A stretch of DNA of 64,000 bases from Sorangium cellulosum So0157-2 (lineage in GTDB: Bacteria > Myxococcota_A > Polyangia > Polyangiales > Polyangiaceae). Where the stretch lies: positions 9,004,001-9,068,000 of the forward strand of contig NC_021658.1 in assembly GCF_000418325.1 (NCBI RefSeq), read 5' to 3'. A program made the position numbers and the translations under genes. Of the stretch, positions 57,273 through 64,000 are shown piece by piece (the first letter of the stretch is position 1; each line of letters starts with the position of its first letter). Under the pieces are notes generated by a model. That model was not told the DNA's origin. It did not search any database and was given only the letters and a program-made list of their open reading frames with translations.

Positions 57273-57288
57273 TGGCACAGTCATTGCT
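57273..57288 (+). promoter_or_regulatory. Sigma54 (-24/-12) promoter
   Basis: tggcac-agtca-ttgct matches the TGGCAC-N5-TTGCW consensus at every defined base (GG at 57274-57275, GC at 57286-57287). The transcript should start near 57299, 41 bases before the ATG at 57340. The same block occurs at 58863 with two changes within 24 bases. Confidence 0.82.
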
Positions 57289-57339
57289 CATGTGCGGACG
57301 TTCGGCTCGATGGGCCGGACACACATAAGGAGAACAAAG

Positions 57340-57639
57340 ATGAAGACCATTTACAAGCGGCTTGGCATTGGATTTTCAGCGATCGCCGCATGCACCTCAC
57401 TCGCGCTGGCCGCTCAGGCGAGCACTACAATCAACAACTATTATATTGGCAGCTACTTTGGCAGCGGGGCGCACCTTCAATGCTTTAGCCCGCAAGAAGG
57501 CTTCAACGACTGCAACCTCCGCGACAACTACGCATACGTCATCAGCGCATACCAGACCTGCGGCAGCAACTGTGGTACCGTTAACATCTATGGCATCACA
57601 GTTCCCGTCTTTGAGCGTTGGGAGCTCATCGTCCCATAG
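57340..57639 (+). CDS. Small secreted protein under sigma54 control, 99 aa
   Basis: ATG 57340 follows aaggaga. The signal peptide (MKTIYKRLGIGFSAIAACTS..., cleavage after 'AAQA') leaves a mature protein of about 72 residues rich in Tyr, Asn, Gly and Cys: 'STTINNYYIGSYFGSGAHLQ', 'CFSPQEGFNDCNLRDNYAYV', 'CGSNCG' and 'VPVFERWELIVP'. Four cysteines could make two disulfides. No family was recognised. Base composition is clearly less GC-rich than the surroundings. Sigma54 control suggests expression under particular conditions such as development or predation. It could be a signal, a structural peptide or a toxin; the sequence does not decide. Confidence 0.78.
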   Translation: MKTIYKRLGIGFSAIAACTSLALAAQASTTINNYYIGSYFGSGAHLQCFSPQEGFNDCNLRDNYAYVISAYQTCGSNCGTVNIYGITVPVFERWELIVP

Positions 57640-57821
57640 TTCCTGGGTCCACACCAACCTGAGGCATCCAGGACGTGGTGCGTGTCGTGTCGGTCGCTCT
57701 TCGGTCGTAGGTTGACCACGCGACGGCGAACTCGTACGGTCGCCCTGTGGAGTCTATGGCACGCTGGCGAGCGCGCCCGGTGCGCGCCCGTCGGTGTTTG
57801 CACGGCGGGGGCCACGATCCG
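57640..57821. other. Intergenic, nothing recognised
   Basis: Between the secreted-protein stop and decayed minus-strand sequence. No hairpin with T-run was seen. Confidence 0.35.
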
Positions 57822-58303
57822 CTATAGAGGCGAATGCCAGCAGATCGTCGGCCCCCAGTGCATCGCCGAAGCCAAGCCGCGCGAGTTCCAGGCTGAGCCC
57901 TCTCCTGCGCTCGGGTGATGCGACGAGCACCGGCCGACGTTGCGGCAGATGTAGAACACGCGTCCTGGGTTCGTCGACGCGACCGCGAACGCCTGGAACC
58001 GCATCGCGGCGCTGGGCCTCTCACCATGCCATGCCAGCCCCACGGCCAGCTCTGGGTCCGTCCCGAGCCTCGCCTCGATCACGTAGTCGGCGTTCAGGGT
58101 GGCCCACCAGCGCCACCAGGTATGCGAGCGCGCGCCAGCTCTTCTCGCTGGGGCTCCAGCCGCTCCTTCACCGCTGCAGGGAGGTCGTCCCGCAGCGGGG
58201 GCAGCTCCTGGATCAGAGGCCGGGGCCTGATCTCGATCCAACCCACCGCCTGTCCAGCGCTCACGGCCTGCTGCACGTCGAGTGCGAGCCGCGCAGCGCC
58301 CAC
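57822..58303 (-). pseudogene. Decayed gene, unknown family
   Basis: Two minus-strand frames carry coding-like pieces in succession: 'AVGWIEIRPRPLIQELPPLR' with DDLPAAVKERLEPQ (58120-58250), then 'WWRWWATLNADYVIEARLGT' and 'AMRFQAFAVASTNPGRVFYI' (57930-58110). A frame change lies between them, near 58130. No family is recognised and no start is visible. It is likely the rest of a gene disrupted together with the regulator fragment to its right. Confidence 0.35.
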
Positions 58304-58330
58304 GGCGCCACGCCGAGTTCGTGCCGCGCC

Positions 58331-58612
58331 TCATCGACGCGCTCGCCGAGCGCTCGCTCGATCAGGTCGAAGCGCGCGTCCCACGTGGGGAGTTCCTCGA
58401 GGCGCTCCGCCAGGCGACGACGCCGGCCGGGTACAGGGAATGACGGCGATCGCTGCCGGCGTCGAACACGCGAATTGGCGGTCCGAACTCGACGATGACG
58501 AAGACCTGCGGCACGGGGAACACGCGCCGCCACAGCGGTCCGGGCGTCTCCTCCGTGGAGCCGCAGTAGTCGCGGATGCAGGGGCGGAAGCGCGGCGCCC
58601 GCGCCACCTCGC
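58331..58612 (-). pseudogene. AraC-type regulator N-terminal remnant
   Basis: The minus strand reads 'YCGSTEETPGPLWRRVFPVP' and 'VFVIVEFGPPIRVFDAGSDR', the style of the N-terminal domain of AraC-family regulators. After a jump and frame change near 58440 it continues 'AERLEELPTWDARFDLIERA' with LGERVDEA, which in intact relatives comes about 60-70 residues later. The DNA-binding C-terminus is absent. It starts beside repeat B, so the repeat was probably the shared upstream region of a divergent regulator/peptide pair. Confidence 0.45.
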
Positions 58613-58824
58613 ACGCGGATCCGTGATCCGAATCGCTCTCCGGAACGAGCCGCGCAACCGGTGTAACGTTGTTACTGTCACCGTTGCAGTGTGCGGCGCG
58701 CGATCTGGGGAGGGTCACCGCGGCCGCGGTGGGAACGACATCGGCCACGCGGCGCGTTCGTGCCGCCCCCGCCCAGGGCGTCGTGGCGACACGGCATCCG
58801 ACGATGCGGCAGAACGGCGCGCCG
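58603..58824 (+). repeat. 222-bp intergenic repeat, copy B
   Basis: Second copy of 56811-57032, with the same dyad gtaac-gtt-gttac at 58663-58675. Here the sigma54-like promoter follows after only about 40 bases, whereas copy A has about 240 bases of extra sequence in between. Confidence 0.8.
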
Positions 58825-58862
58825 TGTGTGTGGGGGAGAGGCTTCATGGGAACACAGCCTCA

Positions 58863-58878
58863 TGGCACAGCCATTGCC
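58863..58878 (+). promoter_or_regulatory. Sigma54-like promoter, second copy
   Basis: tggcac-agcca-ttgcc keeps GG and GC at the correct spacing. It differs from the 57273 promoter only at one spacer base and at the base after TTGC. The downstream peptide gene is broken. Confidence 0.6.
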
Positions 58879-58900
58879 CATGCTCGGGCGGGCCACCTGA

Positions 58901-58975
58901 TTCGAAGGCATCACCGATTGGTGCTACTACGAATGCACCTATCGATACACGAGTACCTATACGTATAGCTGCTGA
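58901..58975 (+). pseudogene. Remnant of a small Tyr/Cys-rich peptide gene
   Basis: Twenty-four codons before TGA at 58973-58975 read 'GITDWCYYECTYRYTSTY' and end YSC. There is no start codon: the frame begins right after a TGA. Composition (Tyr, Cys, Thr) resembles a small secreted peptide and contrasts with the GC-rich surroundings. Position after the second sigma54-like promoter suggests it is the end of a peptide gene that lost its signal sequence. Confidence 0.4.
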
Positions 58976-59195
58976 GCAGCGACGAGCGCTGGCAGCCTGC
59001 GCCGCCCGGCCAGCGGCGCGGGTTGCTGCGCGACAGCAGGCGGTAAGACTTCACGCCGCCTTCTCGTCGTTCAGGCCCGGCTCCACCACGGGCTCTTCAA
59101 GTTCCTCCGCCGTCGCCGGCGGCGCTGCAGCCTCTCCGAGATTGCCGCTTCGGATCGTCCAGAGCCGGCAGGGCCCGCCGCCTTCGCGGCGCTGC

Positions 59196-62100
59196 TCAGG
59201 CGTCCTCGTGGCCACGAAAGCGCGCTTGCTTCACCCCGCTGCGCTCAGCGCTGGAGGCGAGGCCGCGCGTGCGGCGCCGGGCGCCGAGCGCGCCGAGGGC
59301 GAGCAGCGAGAGCGCCGCGGGAGGCCAGGGCGAGCCTCCCGGAGCGCCGGGAGGGGCGAGCGCGCAGCCGCTGTTGTCCAGGTTGTAGCTGTCGGGCGGC
59401 GGCTCGGCGCAGGCGCGGTCCCGATCGCAGACGTACCCGGGCGCGCATTCGTCGACCGAGGCGCAGTGGTTCCGGCATTGCGCCGTGGCGCCGTCGCACG
59501 CGTACCTCCCGCAGTCCTTCGGTTCGCTCTTGCACTCGCCGATCTCGCAGCGGTCGCCCACGGTGCACCCGTCGCCGTCGTCGCACAGAGTCCCGGTCAG
59601 CAACTCGCAGGTGCCCGCCTTCCGGGCGCCTGCCGGGGTCACGTCCGTACGGACCGAGCAGGTATCGCAGGCGCCGGCGTCGCACGCTGTGTCGCAGCAG
59701 ACGCCGTCGACGCAGAAGCCGCTCCGGCAATCGATCGCCTGGCCGCACAGCGTGCCGTTCTGGAAGAGCTCGAACAGCTCGGCGGTCGCCAGAGGAACAT
59801 CGCCCTCACCGAGGCCGCCGATCACGAGCGCCCTCCCATCCTCGAGCACGGTCCCCGCGGGCTCGCTCCGGGGGATTGTCAGTGGCCGGACCTCCAGCCA
59901 GGCATTCTTGTCCGGATCGTACACCTCGGCGCCCGAGAGCGGACCGCGGATATCGGCGCCGCCGGCAACCAGCACCCGGCCGTCTGGCATCAACATGGCG
60001 ACATGCCCTGTGCGCGCGTGGAGCATCGGGGCCGCAGGTGCGAAGGTCTTGTTCGTCGGATCGAACAGCTCCGCTTGGGCGAGGACGCCATTGCTGCCCA
60101 CGCCGCCGGCGAGGAGGACTCGACCGTCCGTCAGACGGGTGGCGGAGTGTCCGGCGCGGGCGGAGATCAGTCCTCCCGGGATCATCGTCCATTGGTCCGA
60201 CTTCGGGTCGTACACCTCTGCGTCCTTGCGAGCGCCGCCGTCCCCCCACCCCCCGGCGACCAGCACGTTTCCGCGCAGCAGCAGCAGTGTAGCGGTGAAC
60301 TGCCGGCGGGTGACGCTCATGTCGCTGCTGGGCGTCCATTGGTCCGACCTCGGGTCGTACACCTCTGCGTCCTTGCGAGCGCCGCCGTCCCCCCACCCCC
60401 CGGCGACCAGCACCCCGCCATCGTCGAGCGTGACAGCCGCATGGTAGACCCGGGCACCGTTCATTGCGTCCGCCGGCTCCCAGCTGCCGGTCTCCGGGTC
60501 GAACAGGTCGACGCTCGCGAGGTAACCATCGGGACCGTCGCCGCCCGCGACCAGCACCTGCCCATTCGGCAGCAGCGTCGCCGTGTGCCGCGAGCGGGCG
60601 GTGCCCATCGGCTCGTTGGTGGGGCGCCAAGTTTCGGTCGCCGGGGCATAGAGCTCCGCGCTTGCCTCGTAGCCGGCGAAGCTGATGCCTCCGGCCACCA
60701 GTACTTCGTTGGTGGATAGCAGCGTCGCGGTAGCGTGCACGCGGACTTGGCCCATCAAAGCAGTGCGCGCCCAACGACTAGCCGTGTCGTACAGTTGCGC
60801 GCTCGCGATATGACCCGAGCTAGAATCTCCGCCCGCGACCAGCACCTGCCCGCTCGGCAGCAGCGTCGCCGTGTGCGATGAGCGGGCGGCGCTCATCTCA
60901 CCGGCTGACAGCCAAGGGCGGTCGGCCGCCGGATCGTACAGCTCCGCGCCCGCGAGACGAGCACGACTGGAATCGTAGCCGCCCGCGACCAGCACCTGCC
61001 CGCTCGGAAGCAGCGTCGCCGTGTGCCGCGAGCGGGCGGCGCTCATCTCACCGGCTGACAGCCAAGGGCGGTCGGCCGCCGGATCGTACAACTCCGCGCT
61101 CGCGAGACGATCAAGAACGGAATCGTAGCCGCCCGCGACCAGCACCTGCCCGCTCGGAAGCAGCGTCGCCGTGTGCCGCGAGCGGGCGGCGCTCATCTCA
61201 CCGGCTGGCAACCAAGGGCGGTCGGCCGCCGGATCGTACAGCTCCGCGCTCGCGAGACGATCACGACTGGAATCGTAGCCGCCCGCGACCAGCACCTGCC
61301 CGCTCCGCAGCAGCGTCGCCGTGTGATACCCACGGGCGGCGCTCATCTCACCGGCTGGCAGCCAACGGTCGGTCGCCGGATCGTACAGCTCCGCCCTCGT
61401 GCGACGAGCACCACTGGAATCGAAGCCGCCCGCGACCAGCACCTGCCCGTTCGGCAGCAGCGTCGCCGTGTGCCCTGTACGGGCGTCGCTCATCTCACCG
61501 GCTGGCAGCCAACGGTCGGTCACCGGATCGTACAGCTCCGCGCTCGCGAGACGATCACGACTGGAATCGTAGCCGCCCGCGACCAGCACCTGCCCGCTCC
61601 GCAGCAGCGTCGCCGTGTGCCGCGAGCGGGCGGCGCTCATCTCGTCCGCTGGCAGCCAACGGTCGGTCGCCGGATCGTACAGCTCCGCCCTCGTGCGACG
61701 AGCACCACTGGAATCGAAGCCGCCCGCGACCAGCACCTGCCCGCTCGGCAGCAGCGTCGCCGTGTGCGGTGAGCGGGCGGCGCTCATCTCACCGGCTGGC
61801 AGCCAACTGTCGGTCGCCGGATCGTACAGCTCCGCCTTCACGAGAAGGCCGCCCGCGACCAACACCTGCCCGCTCGGCAGCAGCGTCGCCGTGTGCCCTG
61901 TACGGGCGTCGCTCATCTCACCGGCTGGCAGCCAACTGTCGGTCGCCGGATCGTACAGCTCCGCCTTCACGAGAAGGCCGCCCGCGACCAACACCTGCCC
62001 GCTCGGCAGCAGCGTCGCCGTGATGTGCTGTGTACGGGCGTCGCTCATCGCGCCGGCTGGCAGCCAACGGTTGGTCGCCGGATCGTACAGCTCCGCGGTC

Positions 62101-63785
62101 GCGAGAGGAACACCACTGGAAACGAAGCCGCCCGCGACCAGCACCTGCCCGCTCGGCAGCAGCGTCGCCGTGATGTGCTGTGTACGGGCGTCGCTCATCG
62201 CGCCGGCTGGCAGCCAACGGTTGGTCGCCGGATCGTACAGCTCCGCGCTCGCGAGATAGGCACCATGAGGACCGTCGCCGCCGGCGACCAGCACCTGTCC
62301 GCTCGGCAGCAGCGTCGCCGTGTGCCGCGAGCGGGCGTCGCTCATCTCACCGGCTGGCAGCCAACGGCCGGTCGCCGGATCGTACAGCTCCGCGCTCGCG
62401 AGATAGGCACCATGAGGACCGTCGCCGCCGGCGACCAGCACCTGTCCGCTCGGCAGCAGCGTCGCCGTGTGCCCTGTACGGGCGGTGCTCATCTCACCGG
62501 CTGACAGCCAAAGGTCGGTCGCCGGATTGTACAGCTCCGCGCTCGCGAGAGGAACACCACTGGAAACGTAGCCGCCCGCGACCAGCACCCGCCCGCTCGA
62601 CAGCAGCGTCGCCGTGTGCCCTGTACGGGCAGTGCTCATCTCACCGGCTGACAGCCAAAGGTCGGTCGCCGGATTGTACAGCTCCGCGCTCGCGAGAGGA
62701 GTAGAAAGAGAACGGTCGCCGCCCGCGACCAGCACCTGTCCGCTCGGCAGCAGCGTCGCCGTGTGCCCTGTACGGGCGGTGCTCATCTCACCGGCTGACA
62801 GCCAAAGGTTGGTCGCCGGATTGTACAGCTCCGCGCTCGCGAGAGGAGTAGAAAGAGAACGGTCGCCGCCCGCGACCAGCACCTGTCCGCTCGGCAGCAG
62901 CGTCGCCGTGTGCCCTGTACGGGCGGTGCTCATCTCACCGGCTGACAGCCAAAGGTTGGTCGCCGGATTGTACAGCTCCGCGCTCGCGAGAGGAGTAGAA
63001 AGAGAACGGTCGCCGCCCGCGACCAGCACCTGTCCGCTCGGCAGCAGCGTCGCGGTGTGCCCTGCACGGGCGGTGCTCATCTCACCGCCTGGCAGCCACA
63101 GCGGATCCACCAGCACCGCCTCCTCGCTCGCCACAACCCACAGCTCGAGTCGCGCTCCGCTCGCCACGAGCCGCGCCTCGATGCGCCGCCCCCCTTCTGC
63201 ATAAGCCCGCGGCGCCGTCACGTGGAGCCGTGCTCTGCCGACCTGATCGACCACCTCCACCGCCTCGCCCCGCTGCCGCAGCGCTGCCCCGTGCACCTCC
63301 CACGCCGCGACGGGCGCGTCGCTCGACACCGCCTCCGCCTCCAGCAGCAACCACTCCTCGGCGCCCCCGCCCGCGTTTGCCGTCCAGTACGACCTGCCTC
63401 CCGCCCGCGCGTACGTCACCGCGCCGCCCTCGATCGCTCCCTCTCCCGCCGCACCGATCTCGCGGACCGTGAGCACAAACCCCCTCTGCCCCCGGAAGCG
63501 CAGCGCCTCCTCGCCCTTCGCGGGCAGCACCGCCTGTATCCTCTCCCCCGCAGGCCGGAAGCCACCGGCCACCCCCCGCGACCGTCCGACGAACCCCTCA
63601 CGGGTGGCGATGAACCCCGCCCCTGCCTCGAGCACCTGCGTCACCTGCTCGGGGAAGCGCGCGTGCAGCGTCTCGCTCGACCCCGATGCCGGCTCCGCCC
63701 CGGAGCTGCACCCGACGAGCGCGCCGAGCATCAGGAGCACGAGCGAGAGGAGCATCACGCCCCTCGTCCAGAACCGTGAATGCAT
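59196..63785 (-). CDS. Kelch/propeller-repeat surface lipoprotein with MYXO-CTERM-like tail, 1529 aa
   Basis: ATG 63785 follows gggaggt. The lipobox is 'LMLGALVGC' (Cys 26). Residues 40-235 are a beta-rich N-terminal domain. Twenty-three Kelch-like repeats of about 48 residues follow; the consensus is 'EMSTARTGHTATLLPSGQVL' then VAGG, and about 20 residues later AELYDPAT..W. They would form three or more propellers. A Cys-rich stretch follows ('CDDGDGCTVGDRCEIGEC', 'CASVDECAPGYVCDRDRAC'), then a hydrophobic segment and Arg cluster (PAALSLLALGALGARRR). The protein has both an N-terminal lipid signal and a C-terminal sorting tail. An adhesion or carbohydrate-binding role is likely. Its gene follows an outer-membrane-like gene by 17 bases. 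Confidence 0.88.
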   Translation of the reverse strand: MHSRFWTRGVMLLSLVLLMLGALVGCSSGAEPASGSSETLHARFPEQVTQVLEAGAGFIATREGFVGRSRGVAGGFRPAGERIQAVLPAKGEEALRFRGQRGFVLTVREIGAAGEGAIEGGAVTYARAGGRSYWTANAGGGAEEWLLLEAEAVSSDAPVAAWEVHGAALRQRGEAVEVVDQVGRARLHVTAPRAYAEGGRRIEARLVASGARLELWVVASEEAVLVDPLWLPGGEMSTARAGHTATLLPSGQVLVAGGDRSLSTPLASAELYNPATNLWLSAGEMSTARTGHTATLLPSGQVLVAGGDRSLSTPLASAELYNPATNLWLSAGEMSTARTGHTATLLPSGQVLVAGGDRSLSTPLASAELYNPATDLWLSAGEMSTARTGHTATLLSSGRVLVAGGYVSSGVPLASAELYNPATDLWLSAGEMSTARTGHTATLLPSGQVLVAGGDGPHGAYLASAELYDPATGRWLPAGEMSDARSRHTATLLPSGQVLVAGGDGPHGAYLASAELYDPATNRWLPAGAMSDARTQHITATLLPSGQVLVAGGFVSSGVPLATAELYDPATNRWLPAGAMSDARTQHITATLLPSGQVLVAGGLLVKAELYDPATDSWLPAGEMSDARTGHTATLLPSGQVLVAGGLLVKAELYDPATDSWLPAGEMSAARSPHTATLLPSGQVLVAGGFDSSGARRTRAELYDPATDRWLPADEMSAARSRHTATLLRSGQVLVAGGYDSSRDRLASAELYDPVTDRWLPAGEMSDARTGHTATLLPNGQVLVAGGFDSSGARRTRAELYDPATDRWLPAGEMSAARGYHTATLLRSGQVLVAGGYDSSRDRLASAELYDPAADRPWLPAGEMSAARSRHTATLLPSGQVLVAGGYDSVLDRLASAELYDPAADRPWLSAGEMSAARSRHTATLLPSGQVLVAGGYDSSRARLAGAELYDPAADRPWLSAGEMSAARSSHTATLLPSGQVLVAGGDSSSGHIASAQLYDTASRWARTALMGQVRVHATATLLSTNEVLVAGGISFAGYEASAELYAPATETWRPTNEPMGTARSRHTATLLPNGQVLVAGGDGPDGYLASVDLFDPETGSWEPADAMNGARVYHAAVTLDDGGVLVAGGWGDGGARKDAEVYDPRSDQWTPSSDMSVTRRQFTATLLLLRGNVLVAGGWGDGGARKDAEVYDPKSDQWTMIPGGLISARAGHSATRLTDGRVLLAGGVGSNGVLAQAELFDPTNKTFAPAAPMLHARTGHVAMLMPDGRVLVAGGADIRGPLSGAEVYDPDKNAWLEVRPLTIPRSEPAGTVLEDGRALVIGGLGEGDVPLATAELFELFQNGTLCGQAIDCRSGFCVDGVCCDTACDAGACDTCSVRTDVTPAGARKAGTCELLTGTLCDDGDGCTVGDRCEIGECKSEPKDCGRYACDGATAQCRNHCASVDECAPGYVCDRDRACAEPPPDSYNLDNSGCALAPPGAPGGSPWPPAALSLLALGALGARRRTRGLASSAERSGVKQARFRGHEDA
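59770..63093 (-). repeat. Kelch repeat array, 23 units of about 147 bp
   Basis: The sixteen units nearest the N-terminus (about 60830-63093) are almost identical in DNA, while the seven C-terminal ones have diverged. Two adjacent units are shortened. This indicates recent expansion or gene conversion from one side. Confidence 0.8.
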
Positions 63786-63802
63786 GAGACCTCCCGGAAA
63801 CA

Positions 63803-64000
63803 TCAAGGCTCGAAGCGAAAGCGAGCCCCCACCGTGGGCGCCACGGTGACGAGCACGCTGTTCATCAGCGCGTCGGCGTTGAACCATCCATAGCCGTCGC
63901 GCCCGGCGAGGACCGCTCCCGCCCCGCTCTCGCTCCACCTCGGCCGCGACACGGCGAAGAGCACGGGCAGCTCCAGACCGGCGTTCAGCTCGACACTCCG
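63803..64000 (-). CDS. Outer-membrane-like protein, C-terminal 65 aa (partial)
   Basis: The frame is open to the window edge and ends in TGA at 63803-63805. The visible part (SVELNAGLELPVLFAVS, 'GYGWFNADALMNSVLVTVAP', then TVGARFRFEP) has the alternating strands and aromatic end of an outer-membrane beta barrel. It lies 17 bases upstream of the Kelch protein start, so the two are very likely one operon. The 5' part is outside the window. Confidence 0.6.
   Translation of the reverse strand, partial: RSVELNAGLELPVLFAVSRPRWSESGAGAVLAGRDGYGWFNADALMNSVLVTVAPTVGARFRFEP

Noticed and set aside
59770..63093. CRISPR-like or intergenic repeat array
   Set aside because: Units of about 147 bp encode Kelch-type repeats in one continuous frame.

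Overview
The window looks like the chromosome of a large-genome, high-GC myxobacterium of the Sorangium/Polyangiales type. This is inferred from gene style only. The signs are eukaryotic-like Ser/Thr kinases, three FHA-type sigma54 activators, C-terminal tails resembling MYXO-CTERM, many Cys-rich or beta-propeller lipoproteins, Uma2 nucleases, and several broken genes. No ribosomal, replication or complete tRNA gene is present, so this is accessory and signalling territory.

Layout. 1-4.4 kb is a patchwork with phage-tail-like fragments, two TIR-domain genes (994-2097 minus; 2934-4049 plus), two related decayed C-terminal fragments, and the bare 3' end of a tRNA or tmRNA (4333-4359), which is the usual scar of a site-specific integrative element. 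5.0-7.5 kb is a calcium-binding TSP3-repeat surface protein broken by a one-base deletion; its last codons were replaced by a complete IS66 element (7545-10283) with a perfect 8-bp target duplication. 10.8-13 kb has an SGNH esterase lipoprotein and a secreted protein of unknown function. 13.4-25.1 kb holds an atypical pyruvate kinase and a threefold tandem module on the minus strand: RsbW-like ATPase, STAS protein, and a LacI-type sensor fused to a PP2C/SpoIIE phosphatase. In the 3'-most module the ATPase is reduced to a deletion scar.

25.2-34 kb carries a giant kinase/P-loop/propeller protein, a Uma2 nuclease and two convergent FHA-sigma54 activators. 34.2-47.8 kb has surface lipoproteins, an outer-membrane barrel protein, an SGNH (CE3-like) esterase, a kinase with a TolB/TPR-like C-terminus, a Uma2 protein with a 13-heptad coiled coil, and a vapBC pair with a truncated toxin. 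Two lipoprotein operons here (36001-37962 and 46851-45275) encode paralogous C-terminal domains and share a 25-bp GATC-rich element upstream.

48-56.5 kb has a lipoprotein with three repeats of about 167 residues, two opposed gene relics, a third FHA-sigma54 activator, a trypsin-like protease whose frame runs antisense into that activator, and a Cys-rich lipoprotein. 56.6-59.1 kb contains a 222-bp duplicated intergenic block, an excellent sigma54 promoter (57273-57288) driving a small secreted protein, and a second decayed copy of this arrangement. 59.2-63.8 kb is a 1529-residue Kelch-type protein with 23 repeats, preceded in the same transcript by the end of an outer-membrane-like protein.

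The candidates most worth pursuing as a new system are the duplicated sigma54/secreted-peptide locus and the triplicated sensor-phosphatase partner-switching modules.
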